Source of the DNA: Aquirhabdus sp.
GTDB lineage: Bacteria; Pseudomonadota; Gammaproteobacteria; Pseudomonadales; Moraxellaceae
NCBI GenBank assembly: GCA_030150135.1
Contig: JASLGO010000042.1
Location: 1 to 47,192 of the forward strand
DNA: 47,192 nucleotides
Direction of reading: 5' to 3'
In this document: in pieces, positions 8,670 through 17,606 of the stretch
How the letters are laid out: every line of letters starts with the position of its first letter
Numbering within the stretch: the first letter of the stretch is position 1
The notes under the pieces: model-generated
Told to the model about the DNA's origin: nothing
Seen by the model: the letters and a program-made list of their open reading frames with translations, nothing else
Database searches by the model: none
Program-made: the position numbers and the translations under genes

Positions 8670-10100
8670 TTAGAAGTTGTAGCGCATACCGACCATTGGG
8701 TCAGCTGTGCTGGTGTGTAAATAACCTGATGCTAAGCCATGTTCGACTTTAGAAGACATTACGCCGCCATAAATATCGAAGCGTTTAGTGACTTTGTAGT
8801 CGAGCGATGCTGAAACTGCGTTGAGACTTCCACTACAAGTTGCTGCGCTTGTATCTGAACAACTATTGCCTTTATAGCTGTTTTGATTGTAATGATAGTA
8901 AGCGCCCGTCAGATCAAGTTTAGGTGTAATGGCATATTTGGCGCCAAACCAAGATACACCAAGCACTTTGGCGTTGTTATATGCAGCATTATTAATGACA
9001 CTCAACTCATAACCGCCGATATCCGTAATGCCCGCTGAAAATGGATTCGATGGGTTTGTGTAGCGGATATGTTCATAGCCAGCATATAGATTGATCGGAT
9101 TCAGGCTGTATTTTGCCATAAAGGTATAGGCGGTATTATCTGATATGGTTGCGGCTAGAGAGCCTGTTGGCAAAGTAGTGACTTGTGCAGCACTAAGAGC
9201 AGCTGCACTCACTGCATCGTTTTTGTGGGTGTAAAATGCATCAAGTGACAGTTTGCCGTATTGAGGTGCCCAAACATCAAAGTCTGTTCCCAGATTTAAT
9301 TCGTAAGCTTTACCATCGCTGCCATTGCTGAACTGGTATAGCATTGCTACACGACCAGGGCCAAACTGATTGCTATAGCGAATAGATGAGTCGAGACGTG
9401 CATCTTCGGTATCGCCCGCGCCTGCAGTGACGCCTGAGAAGCCAATCACTGAGAATGCATATGAACCGCCTTGAGGGTCGTACTTATTGATTCCATCCGT
9501 GAGCAGACCGTTTTGCCGTCCAAACGTAAATGTTCCCCATTCTTTTGAGCTTACCCCAGCATAAGCGGCACCTTCAAAAAACTGACCTGCGCGGCTTGAG
9601 TCGCCATTAGATGTTTGAGCATTGAGTGCAATGCCGTTATTGTTGGTCAATGACTTTAAGCCATCACTATACATGCCGCTGGTTGGGTCGAATCCCGTTT
9701 CCAATTTAAAGACAGCAGACAAATCATCAGTGATTTTGATATCACCTTTCAGCCCAACTTTAGATTGGCTCATTCCATTTGGTGCGATGGTGTTGATTGT
9801 TTTATTACTGTTCTTTTGGATTAAGTATTCTAGACCTGTTTGCATGCTGTCACTGAGTGGTGTGCCGTGAGTTTGGTGAGCAAAGCCAATATCGACGGTA
9901 CCGTAAAGTGTTACCCCACCGTAAGTTAGGTCGTCATGATTTAATAGCGCTGAGAGTGCAGCGGTATCGCTGGATGGTGCAGGAGTCGTTGTATCGGCAA
10001 ATGCCAGAGCAGGAACAACACTGAGCGTCGTTGCGAGAAAAATAGAATGTTTCACTGCGCCAGAAATTTTGGTGCGCTTCATAGAAGTTGTCGTCATCAT
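8670..10100 (-). CDS. Outer-membrane porin (Gram-negative general porin type)
   Basis: This 476-residue outer-membrane beta-barrel protein resembles 16-strand porins of beta/gammaproteobacteria. It has the signature start VTLYGTVDIGFAHQTHG, the segments LSAVFKLETGFDPTSG and GTFTFGRQNGLL, and a C-terminal MVGMRYNF ending in Phe, as needed for BAM recognition. A longer frame is open upstream, but ATG 10100 is preferred because a GAGG Shine-Dalgarno precedes it and the signal peptide (KRTKISGAVKHSIFLATTL, cleavage after LAFA) begins soon after. The leader contains a terminator hairpin, so expression is probably controlled by antitermination from the divergent NIT-ANTAR gene. The permeating solute is unknown; proximity to the peptide importer suggests a shared substrate. 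Confidence 0.88.
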   Translation of the reverse strand: MMTTTSMKRTKISGAVKHSIFLATTLSVVPALAFADTTTPAPSSDTAALSALLNHDDLTYGGVTLYGTVDIGFAHQTHGTPLSDSMQTGLEYLIQKNSNKTINTIAPNGMSQSKVGLKGDIKITDDLSAVFKLETGFDPTSGMYSDGLKSLTNNNGIALNAQTSNGDSSRAGQFFEGAAYAGVSSKEWGTFTFGRQNGLLTDGINKYDPQGGSYAFSVIGFSGVTAGAGDTEDARLDSSIRYSNQFGPGRVAMLYQFSNGSDGKAYELNLGTDFDVWAPQYGKLSLDAFYTHKNDAVSAAALSAAQVTTLPTGSLAATISDNTAYTFMAKYSLNPINLYAGYEHIRYTNPSNPFSAGITDIGGYELSVINNAAYNNAKVLGVSWFGAKYAITPKLDLTGAYYHYNQNSYKGNSCSDTSAATCSGSLNAVSASLDYKVTKRFDIYGGVMSSKVEHGLASGYLHTSTADPMVGMRYNF

Positions 10101-10137
10101 CGTAAGTACCTCGGCTAAAGTTTTGGTTAAATTCTTC

Positions 10138-10250
10138 ACAAAAAAAAGGCGTCCATACCGCATGTGCGATATGGACGCCTTTGTCCAACTTGCTGAATTG
10201 GCTCCTTCAGATACGGAGCCAGATGTAATCGTTTCATCCGCCATTGGATG
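10138..10250 (-). promoter_or_regulatory. Structured porin leader with intrinsic terminator, probable ANTAR antitermination target
   Basis: Read on the minus strand, the leader has a small hairpin (10222-10238; GATG/CATC arms around a possible AACGAU loop), a second hairpin (10200-10220; GGCTCC/GGAGCC) and then a 13-bp terminator stem (arms 10170-10182 and 10145-10157) ending in a run of eight T. A competing short stem, TGGAC pairing with GTCCA (10187-10183 with 10176-10172), would disrupt the terminator. Two hairpins plus a terminator form the known ANTAR target plan, and a NIT-ANTAR gene lies divergently next door. ANTAR hexaloops need A at position 1 and G at position 4; the first hairpin can be drawn that way, the second only loosely. 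Confidence 0.65.
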
Positions 10251-10420
10251 TTATTTAATAAAATGCATAAACTATGCCAAAATGTTAATAATTGTTATTT
10301 ATTTGATTTTTTATTGAATAAGTAAAAAATTTGTAATGATTGCTTTTTATAAATGATGATCTTGCACCAAAATTGCATGTTTATTTAGAGCAAAGTTGCA
10401 CTGATAAAGAGATAACCAGC

Positions 10421-11815
10421 ATGATTGATAATTCAGAAATGAAACAATGTGCGTATGATTTCATGAGCTATAACTTTTGGGAGCAGAATGTCTACGTTCG
10501 TGCTGCTGATTTAGCAGAAAATACTCCTGAAGCTACACCAAATTCACTGAATGCAATCGATTTTCTGATGGCCTCAAAACGGTCTGAGATTCAGAGTCTT
10601 GAGTATTTTCTGAGTATGGGACAACTCGTGGTCATGGTCAGTGATTTGATTCATGCCTTACAAAAGGAGCGTGGTGCCTCTAATTTGTATTTGGGCTCTC
10701 ATGGACAATATTTTGCCGATACATTACTGGACTATATCAAGGACACAGATCAACAGATCATTCAGTTTGATGCGACTTTGAAGCGGATTAACCGTGAGAT
10801 GGCTGGCCATGCGGGGAATAGCCGTTTATTCAATCGAATTGCTTACGCGCTCCACGCTTTAGCAGGATTGCCCCAGTTTCGAGCGAAAGTGCGCCAATTT
10901 GATATTCATACCGACGCGGTGGTTTTGGTGTTTAGCGAAATCATCAGTGGACTTTTGTCTATTGTCTTTGAAACTGCAGATGCGGCTGTCGATCCGACGA
11001 TTGCTCGAATTTTGGTGGCGTTATTTAACTTGATGCATGGCAAAGAGCTGATGGGTCAAGAACGTGCTGTTGGTGTTGCGGGATTCTCTTCCGAGAACTT
11101 TAGTACAGAACAACGTGAGCGTTTGCAGTGCTTGATTGATGGACATGAGCGCTGTTTTGAGCTGTTCAATGAGTTTGCTGATTCAGCATCTTGTACGCTC
11201 TGGGAGCAATATTCGCATTCCCCTTATATGATCGAAATCGAAAGATTACGACGGGTTGCACTCAATGATAAACCAAGGACGATTGAATCACACCAAGGTG
11301 ATCAGTGGTTTAAGTTGCTGACGCAACATATTGATCATCTGAAAACGGTTGAGCTGGGTTTGCAAATGCACTTGCAACAATTGTGTCTGCAACGCGTCAG
11401 TGATACCAAGCAAATGTTGACGCAACAACAAGATTTGATTAACACGCTATCGATGCATGCTGAAGATACGTTTGTCGTCTTCCTGAGTTCATCACAATCC
11501 CCGAAAATGCCTGCGGCAACACAGCAAGATTATTATCATTCAGAAGGGGTTGGCCCTAAACTGGGGCGCTCGGTCTTTGAGTTGGTACAAGACCAAGCGC
11601 ACAGTTTACAACAAATGAATGATGAGCTGATTGCTGCTCGAACGGCGATTGAAGAAAAGAAGCTACAAGAAAAAGCCAAAGTTTTGCTGATGAGGAATCG
11701 TAAGCTTACAGAAGATCAAGCACATAAACTGCTTCGGCAAATGGCGATGGATCAAGGTAAGCGATTGCCTGATGTTGCAAAAATCATCGTCGAGATGGCG
11801 CCAATTTGGCGCTAG
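10421..11815 (+). CDS. NIT-ANTAR nitrate/nitrite-sensing antitermination regulator (NasR-like)
   Basis: This 464-residue protein has a nitrate/nitrite-sensing NIT domain at about residues 60-300, with the family hallmark LQKERGASNLYLGS around R84. A C-terminal ANTAR RNA-binding domain at about 395-460 has EEKKLQEKAKVLLMRNRKLT and AHKLLRQMAMDQGKRLPDVA. NasR of Klebsiella has this architecture and binds leader RNA hairpins to stop transcription termination when nitrate or nitrite is present. A longer frame begins at TTG 10340, but ATG 10421 is preferred. It is divergent from the porin gene, whose leader has the expected terminator. No nitrate assimilation genes are visible nearby, so its target here is probably the porin. 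Confidence 0.87.
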   Translation: MIDNSEMKQCAYDFMSYNFWEQNVYVRAADLAENTPEATPNSLNAIDFLMASKRSEIQSLEYFLSMGQLVVMVSDLIHALQKERGASNLYLGSHGQYFADTLLDYIKDTDQQIIQFDATLKRINREMAGHAGNSRLFNRIAYALHALAGLPQFRAKVRQFDIHTDAVVLVFSEIISGLLSIVFETADAAVDPTIARILVALFNLMHGKELMGQERAVGVAGFSSENFSTEQRERLQCLIDGHERCFELFNEFADSASCTLWEQYSHSPYMIEIERLRRVALNDKPRTIESHQGDQWFKLLTQHIDHLKTVELGLQMHLQQLCLQRVSDTKQMLTQQQDLINTLSMHAEDTFVVFLSSSQSPKMPAATQQDYYHSEGVGPKLGRSVFELVQDQAHSLQQMNDELIAARTAIEEKKLQEKAKVLLMRNRKLTEDQAHKLLRQMAMDQGKRLPDVAKIIVEMAPIWR

Positions 11816-11826
11816 GTGTTCAGAAT

Positions 11827-11867
11827 AAAAAGCCTGACTTAAACCGAAGTTCCAGTCAGGCTTTTTT
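11827..11867. terminator. Bidirectional intrinsic terminator
   Basis: Arms AAAAAGCCTGAC and GTCAGGCTTTTTT flank a 16-nt loop between the convergent NIT-ANTAR and pilU genes. The A-run and T-run allow it to work in both directions. Confidence 0.88.
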
Positions 11868-11881
11868 GTCGAGCAGTATTT

Positions 11882-13003
11882 CTAGATTTCTTCAATCGAC
11901 AGATCACGCGTTGCATGATCCAGATAGCGTGAGTCTGCATTGTTACCGAGTTTGATTTGTAGGCGAAGGTCGTTCGGTGAGTCAGAATATTGCAATGCAC
12001 TTTCGTAGGTGATTTCACCCGCTTGATATAGGTCAAACAAGGCTTGATCGAAAGTTTGCATGCCCAATTCACGAGAACGTTTCATAACTTCTTTGATTTC
12101 ATGAATTTCACCTTTGCGGATATAGTCCTGAATCAATGGTGAATTCAACAGCACTTCAATACAACCTCGACGTGATTTTCCATCTACTGTTGGTACAAGT
12201 TGCTGAGCAATAATACCTTTCAGATTCAGTGATAAATCCATGTAGAGTTGGCTATGACGATCTGCTTCAAAGAAGTGAATAATACGATCAAGGGCTTGGT
12301 TGGCGTTGTTCGCATGCAGTGTGCTGAGTACCAAATGTCCTGTTTCCGCAAACGCAATGGCGTAGTCCATGACTTCACGTGAACGAATCTCACCGATGAG
12401 AATGACATCAGGTGCTTGGCGCAATGTGTTCTTCAGTGCGACATCAAATGAAGCAGTATCGATCCCGACTTCACGCTGCGTAACAATACAGCCCGCATGT
12501 TGATGCACAAACTCAATTGGATCCTCAATGGTAATAATATGCCCTTGAGAGTGGCGATTGCGGTGACCAATCATGGATGCTAGTGAGGTCGATTTCCCTG
12601 TACCTGTTGCACCAACGAAAATAATAATCCCGCGCTTCGTCATTGCGAGTTCTTCAATGATTTTGGGTAATCTGAGATCTTCAACTGTAGGGATATGTGT
12701 TTCGATGCGACGTAAAATCATAGCTGGCGCATCACGTTGCACAAACGCACTGACGCGAAAGCGTGCGCTATCCTTCTTGTCGGTAATCGCAAATTGACAT
12801 TCTTTAGATTCAGTAAATTCTTTGCGTTGCTTATCCGTCATCACGCTGTGAATGAGGCTTTCTACAATTTGTGGTGTTAACGCAGATTTGGTAATTGGCA
12901 GGATTTTACCATTCACTTTCATCGAAGGTGCTACACCCGCCGTGATAAATAGGTCGGAACCGCCTTTTTCGACCATCAGCTGAAGTAGGTCATCAAATTC
13001 CAT
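11882..13003 (-). CDS. pilU: Type IV pilus retraction ATPase PilU
   Basis: This 373-residue hexameric ATPase cooperates with PilT in retraction of type IV pili at the inner membrane. The start MEFDDLLQLMVEKGGSDLFI is typical of PilU. It has Walker A GATGTGKST, an Asp box (ITIEDPIEFVHQH), Walker B (DVILIGEIRSREVMDYAI) and a His box (ETGHLVLSTLHANNA). ATG 13003 is chosen because it gives the family N-terminus and has a GGAG ribosome site upstream; six more codons are open before it. It follows pilT in the same direction with an inverted repeat in the gap, the usual pilT-pilU arrangement. Confidence 0.96.
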   Translation of the reverse strand: MEFDDLLQLMVEKGGSDLFITAGVAPSMKVNGKILPITKSALTPQIVESLIHSVMTDKQRKEFTESKECQFAITDKKDSARFRVSAFVQRDAPAMILRRIETHIPTVEDLRLPKIIEELAMTKRGIIIFVGATGTGKSTSLASMIGHRNRHSQGHIITIEDPIEFVHQHAGCIVTQREVGIDTASFDVALKNTLRQAPDVILIGEIRSREVMDYAIAFAETGHLVLSTLHANNANQALDRIIHFFEADRHSQLYMDLSLNLKGIIAQQLVPTVDGKSRRGCIEVLLNSPLIQDYIRKGEIHEIKEVMKRSRELGMQTFDQALFDLYQAGEITYESALQYSDSPNDLRLQIKLGNNADSRYLDHATRDLSIEEI

Positions 13004-13038
13004 GATTGGTGCGCTCCGCAAAAGTGTTACTTTAGTAT

Positions 13039-13075
13039 AAAGCAGCTTGATATAGAGACTATATCAAGCTGCTTT
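13039..13075. repeat. Perfect 16-bp inverted repeat between pilT and pilU
   Basis: Arms of 16 bp (AAAGCAGCTTGATATA and its complement) flank a 5-nt loop in the pilT-pilU gap. There is no strong T-run, so it may be a weak terminator or an mRNA-stabilising hairpin that sets the pilT:pilU ratio. Confidence 0.75.
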
Positions 13076-13085
13076 AGAAATAGGG

Positions 13086-14123
13086 TTAAAGGAAAGAATC
13101 TGGCTGATTAGCAACGGTTTTGGCGACTTGTGGCGATACCAAACCTTTCATAACGAGTCCTTTTAAGGTTTGGTCGAGTGTGGTCATACCGTAGCCCGCA
13201 CCTGTCTGAATCGCAGAGTACATTTGCGCGATTTTGTTTTCGCGAATCAGATTTCGGATTGCGGGAATCCCGATCATGATTTCATGTGCGGCAATACGAC
13301 CACCTGCTGTTTTCTTGAGCAGAGTCTGTGAAATAACGGCTTGAAGTGATTCTGACAACATCGCACGCACCATTGATTTTTCTTCGGCAGGGAATACGTC
13401 GATCACACGGTCGATGGTTTTCGCAGCAGATGTGGTGTGCAAGGTGCCGAATACTAAATGCCCTGTTTCCGCAGCGGTGAGTGCCAAGCGAATGGTTTCA
13501 AGGTCGCGCATTTCACCGACGAGGATGATATCTGGATCTTCACGTAGTGCTGAACGCAGTGCTTCATTGAATCCATGCGTATCACGATGTACTTCGCGTT
13601 GATTGACGAGACACTTTTTGGATTGATGCACAAATTCGATTGGGTCTTCAATGGTGAGAATATGGTCGAAACGTCGCTCATTAATATAGTCGATCATCGC
13701 AGCGAGTGTGGTTGATTTGCCAGACCCCGTTGGTCCTGTGACTAAGACGATGCCGCGCGGAAATTCACAAATCGTTTTGAATACTTCTCCCATGCCCAAA
13801 TCGTCCATTGTCAGCACTTTAGACGGAATGGTACGAAACACAGCGCCCGCGCCGCGATTTTGCGTGAATGCATTCACACGAAAACGAGCAATGCCAGGAA
13901 CTTCAAACGAAAAGTCAGTTTCCAGAAATTCTTCATAGTCACGACGTTGTTTGTCATTCATGATGTCGTAGACAAGGCGATGGACTTCTTTATGTTCCAT
14001 TGCAGGCAGGTTGATACGGCGAATCTCGCCATCAACGCGAATCATGGGTGGTAAACCCGATGAAAGGTGCAAGTCGGATGCACCATTTTTTGCAGAAAAC
14101 GCGAGTAGTTCTGTAATGTCCAT
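13086..14123 (-). CDS. pilT: Type IV pilus twitching motility ATPase PilT
   Basis: This 345-residue ATPase depolymerises type IV pilin during retraction, powering twitching and DNA uptake. Motifs in order are the family start MDITELLAFSAKNGASDLHLS, Walker A GPTGSGKSTT (about residues 130-139), Asp box LTIEDPIEFVHQ, Walker B DPDIILVGEMRDLET, His box ETGHLVFGTLHTTSA and the AIRNLIRE retraction motif near the C-terminus. Length is as expected for PilT. It is divergent from yggS, the usual gammaproteobacterial neighbourhood. Confidence 0.97.
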   Translation of the reverse strand: MDITELLAFSAKNGASDLHLSSGLPPMIRVDGEIRRINLPAMEHKEVHRLVYDIMNDKQRRDYEEFLETDFSFEVPGIARFRVNAFTQNRGAGAVFRTIPSKVLTMDDLGMGEVFKTICEFPRGIVLVTGPTGSGKSTTLAAMIDYINERRFDHILTIEDPIEFVHQSKKCLVNQREVHRDTHGFNEALRSALREDPDIILVGEMRDLETIRLALTAAETGHLVFGTLHTTSAAKTIDRVIDVFPAEEKSMVRAMLSESLQAVISQTLLKKTAGGRIAAHEIMIGIPAIRNLIRENKIAQMYSAIQTGAGYGMTTLDQTLKGLVMKGLVSPQVAKTVANQPDSFL

Positions 14124-14336
14124 GAAAGTAATCCCTTTTCTATTTTTAGCAATATGTAAAATTTACAATAGCTTACATCGGTAAGGTGCGTAAAAGTATG
14201 CGCTGAACAATATTGTATCTGTAGTGTAGTGAATATTAGGCATAAAAACCAAGTTATATCAATAATCCGCTATGATTAATCACCCTAAAACTTTAATTGA
14301 CTATCGTTTTTAAGCACAAAATAGAGTACCCCGATA

Positions 14337-15056
14337 ATGACTGATTTTGCTGCCAATCGGCAACAAGTTCTAAGCCAAATTCAAAATATATGTCGAAATA
14401 ATGCTATTCCAGCAGATGTTGTGAGTTTGCTTGCGGTGTCCAAGACACAGTCTGCTGATGTCGTCCGAACGATGTTCGCTGCTGGACAGCACATTTTTGC
14501 TGAAAACTATTTACAAGAAGCATTAAGTAAACAAGCCGATTTGGTTGATTTGCCGATCGAATGGCATTTTATTGGTCAAATTCAGCGCAACAAAACGCGT
14601 GATATTGCCGCGAACTTTTCGTGGGTGCATGGCGTGGATCGACTGATTATTGCACAGCGACTTTCACAGCATTTGGCGGAACAAGTGGCAGCTCAAGGTG
14701 TAGAGCCTATTCCTTTGAATATCTGTATACAGGTCAATATTGATCGTGAGGAGAGCAAAGGAGGATGTCTGCCAGAAGACGTGCCTGATTTGGTTCAACA
14801 AATAAGTCATTTGCCGCATCTTGTTTTGCGTGGCTTGATGGTCATTCCTGAGGTTAATCATCAGGATGCATTTGTGAGAACGCGCACTTTATTTGAATCA
14901 GTTCGTGCTCAGCATGCGATACCTACAGAGTGGGATACTTTGAGTATGGGAATGTCTGGTGATTATGCGGATGCCATTGCCGCAGGTGCAACCATGGTTC
15001 GAGTGGGGACTGCGCTATTTGGTGCAAGAAATGTGGGTGGGAAAGATAAAGCTTAA
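14337..15056 (+). CDS. yggS: YggS/PLPBP family pyridoxal-phosphate homeostasis protein
   Basis: This 239-residue cytoplasmic protein binds pyridoxal 5'-phosphate without known enzyme activity and helps balance vitamin B6 vitamers and amino acids. The PLP lysine is K36 in LLAVSKTQ. Other family segments are FAENYLQEA, WHFIGQIQRNKTRDIA, INIDREESKGG and LSMGMSGDYADAIAAGATMVRVGTALFG. Length is typical. It is divergent from pilT, as in Pseudomonas and Acinetobacter; the 213-bp gap should hold both promoters. Confidence 0.96.
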   Translation: MTDFAANRQQVLSQIQNICRNNAIPADVVSLLAVSKTQSADVVRTMFAAGQHIFAENYLQEALSKQADLVDLPIEWHFIGQIQRNKTRDIAANFSWVHGVDRLIIAQRLSQHLAEQVAAQGVEPIPLNICIQVNIDREESKGGCLPEDVPDLVQQISHLPHLVLRGLMVIPEVNHQDAFVRTRTLFESVRAQHAIPTEWDTLSMGMSGDYADAIAAGATMVRVGTALFGARNVGGKDKA

Positions 15057-15178
15057 TACAGTCTTTAGACGGATTCTGTTTATCGTTTTTTGAATGTAGT
15101 TGGTTACGCTTTCTCCATTTTGTCATTGATTATCCTGTGCTAGTCTCGCGCTATATCATTTAGTTATGCCTAAGGCAG

Positions 15179-17521
15179 TTGAACGTGCAACGATGGACAA
15201 AGAGTGAATTACTGCCCCGAAGTCAAAGGGATTGTCAGTGGCAGCGGGAGCTAGGAATTTTAACTTTATCGAAATCTGAATTTAAGGGTGAGACAGCGCC
15301 TTTGTTCTTGTTCTTTTTGAAGCGAGTGCTGAGCACTAATCATGTGCGAGCATTCTGGATGTTCGTTGTTTCTTTGATCATCGTATTAACAACCCAAACT
15401 AGCATAGCTGCTGCTCAGAATAGTGATGCTTCGTCGAGCGACGCATTCCCCAATGACTTCACGAAGAAATCATTGTTGGATAGTGCTAAGTCAGATAGTC
15501 CCAGCGAGGGCAAAATATCTACGCCAGTTTCGAAGTTTATTCCAGCAGATCAGGCTTTTAAACTCATTGGCGATGCTAAAGATAATAAACTGACGTTAGA
15601 TTTTCAGGTGACATCTGGTTATTACTTGTATCAGCGAAAGTTTGCCTATTATTCATCTAATCCAGCGGTCAAGCTGCAAGACGCTATTTTCAATCATTCA
15701 GCACAAATTAAAGACGATCCAGAGTTCGGTCAGGTTCCTGTTTATCATGATGATGTGTCTATCACTATTCCTTATAGTGGTAGTGGTAAAGTCACTGTGC
15801 GATGGCAGGGGTGCGCAGATGCAGGTCTTTGTTATCCACCTCAAGAGCGCGAGTTTAGTCTACCTCAATCAACATCGACATCGTCTAGTGCGCTTGCAGC
15901 ACCAACGGCAACAGAGCTGTCTGTAACAAATACAGTTAATAATACGACATCGAAGACAACGCCAGTCATACCGATGGTCGATGGTCGTCCAGATATTCGT
16001 ACTAATATTGAGAAGTCGGCGGGTGTACAGAGCATTTTGGTGCCTTTACCGACTCCAAATGATCGGTATGCTTATGGACTTCCTATTACGCCCGCGAAAC
16101 AAAAAGCGAATACAGAGGATGAGACTGATGATGATCTGCAGAATTCGATCAACATTGATGGTTCCGTTGCCAATTTGGGTTCATTGAGCACTGTACCCAG
16201 TTCGATTACTCCGCAACAAGTTGCGCCTGCTACACCGATTTCACAACCGCTACTTGAGCAGCATATCAATACTGATCCTTTTGGATTGGGTCGTCATCCA
16301 CTGACTGCGTTCGTATTGTTGTTTTTTGCAGGTTTAGGCTTGGTCTTTACGCCATGTGTGTTACCTATGCTGCCGATTGTTGCGAATCTAGTAGCGCGTC
16401 AGCATCGCCGTTCTTTGGCGCATGGTTTGTTGTTGTCAGGGGCTTATGCAATTGGTGTGGCGTCATGTTATGCCGTATTAGGTGCAGTGATTGCAAAGTT
16501 TGGACAGCAGTTTAACTTGTTGGGCTGGCTGCAAAATCCAGTGATTTTGATTGGGTTTGCTTTGGTTTTTGTTCTATTGGCACTTGCTAATTTTGATGTG
16601 TTTACGCTGAGTCTACCGCAAGGGTTACAGTCCAAGATTGATGAGTTTGGGCAACGTGAAGAAGGTCGTGCCGCATGGCTTAAACAAGGCAGTGTGTTGG
16701 GAAGTTGGTTGACTGGGTTTGTATCTGCATTAGTGGTTTCACCCTGCGTTTCAGCGCCTTTGGCGGGTGTTTTGCTTTCCGTATCGACTGTAGGTAATCC
16801 GTTATTAGGTGCGATTGCTTTGTTTATGCTCGGTCTTGGGTTGGGCACACCACTCATGGTTTTGGGTGCAACCGAAGGGAGATTTCTGCCGAAAGTTGGA
16901 GAGTGGCTGCATTGGGTGCGCCAAGGGTTTGGATTGTTATTGCTCGGCGTTGCGTTAATTCTCATCAATCGTGCATTCGATAACTCCTACATATTGCTGC
17001 TTTGGGCGGCATTATCGATGGCATGCGCCGTATGGTTCTGGCGCTGGTTAGGTCGTGGACGATTCTTGACACAAATTTGTGCAGTGATTGTTTTTGCGTG
17101 GGGGTTAGTGCAGTTGGCTGGCGTTGCGGCGGGGCAGAGTGATCCGTGGCATCCATTAGCAGGACTGAAGCAACAGCACCTTGTTGCGGAGCAGACACCA
17201 GAGATTCATAGTTTGACGGAATTGGCGCTGTGGAAGCAGGAACATTCTCAATTACTAGTCGATGTGACCGCGGACTGGTGCGTGAGTTGTCGTACGATGG
17301 AGCGTGAGCTGTTTAGCGGACAGGAGATCAAGGGCTTATCGGGTTGGACACGTGTGAAGTTAGACGTGACCAATAGTGATGCAAACAGCAAGGCCGTGCT
17401 GAAAGATTTGAATCTGTTTGGCCCGCCTGCTTTGATTTTTTATAAGCAAGGGCAAGAGGCTGGGCGAGTAGTCGGTGAAACGAAAGCGGATGAGTTAGAG
17501 CAGACGTTAGCGAAGCTTTAG
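15179..17521 (+). CDS. dsbD: Thiol:disulfide interchange protein DsbD
   Basis: DsbD carries electrons from cytoplasmic thioredoxin across the inner membrane to periplasmic DsbC, DsbG and CcmG. This 780-codon frame holds all three parts: a periplasmic N-terminal domain with C212 and C218 (GCADAGLCYPP), a membrane domain with C393 (FTPCVLPML) and C523 (VSPCVSAPL), and a C-terminal thioredoxin domain with C701-V-S-C704 in ADWCVSCRTME. The start is uncertain: the frame opens at TTG 15179 but the signal-like segment MFVVSLIIVLTTQTSIAAA begins at ATG 15359, which may be the true start. A low-complexity linker of about 150 residues between N-domain and membrane domain is longer than in E. coli. Confidence 0.94.
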   Translation: MNVQRWTKSELLPRSQRDCQWQRELGILTLSKSEFKGETAPLFLFFLKRVLSTNHVRAFWMFVVSLIIVLTTQTSIAAAQNSDASSSDAFPNDFTKKSLLDSAKSDSPSEGKISTPVSKFIPADQAFKLIGDAKDNKLTLDFQVTSGYYLYQRKFAYYSSNPAVKLQDAIFNHSAQIKDDPEFGQVPVYHDDVSITIPYSGSGKVTVRWQGCADAGLCYPPQEREFSLPQSTSTSSSALAAPTATELSVTNTVNNTTSKTTPVIPMVDGRPDIRTNIEKSAGVQSILVPLPTPNDRYAYGLPITPAKQKANTEDETDDDLQNSINIDGSVANLGSLSTVPSSITPQQVAPATPISQPLLEQHINTDPFGLGRHPLTAFVLLFFAGLGLVFTPCVLPMLPIVANLVARQHRRSLAHGLLLSGAYAIGVASCYAVLGAVIAKFGQQFNLLGWLQNPVILIGFALVFVLLALANFDVFTLSLPQGLQSKIDEFGQREEGRAAWLKQGSVLGSWLTGFVSALVVSPCVSAPLAGVLLSVSTVGNPLLGAIALFMLGLGLGTPLMVLGATEGRFLPKVGEWLHWVRQGFGLLLLGVALILINRAFDNSYILLLWAALSMACAVWFWRWLGRGRFLTQICAVIVFAWGLVQLAGVAAGQSDPWHPLAGLKQQHLVAEQTPEIHSLTELALWKQEHSQLLVDVTADWCVSCRTMERELFSGQEIKGLSGWTRVKLDVTNSDANSKAVLKDLNLFGPPALIFYKQGQEAGRVVGETKADELEQTLAKL

Positions 17522-17560
17522 GCTTAGAGTTAATCGCTTTCGAGAGACTTGTATCAAAAT

Positions 17561-17585
17561 AAAACCTAGCAAAAGCTAGGTTTTA
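17561..17585. terminator. Bidirectional intrinsic terminator
   Basis: AAAACCTAGC and GCTAGGTTTT form a perfect 10-bp stem with an AAAA loop between the convergent dsbD and aldo/keto reductase genes. Confidence 0.87.
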
Positions 17586-17606
17586 TAAAACGATATCGAT
17601 GCTTAA

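Noticed and set aside
10183..10250. The porin leader as a glycine riboswitch
   Set aside because: The GAAGGAGCC and GGACA words recall glycine aptamers, but the GGAGAG and CTCTCAGG core is missing and the span is too short. The adjacent NIT-ANTAR gene gives a better explanation.
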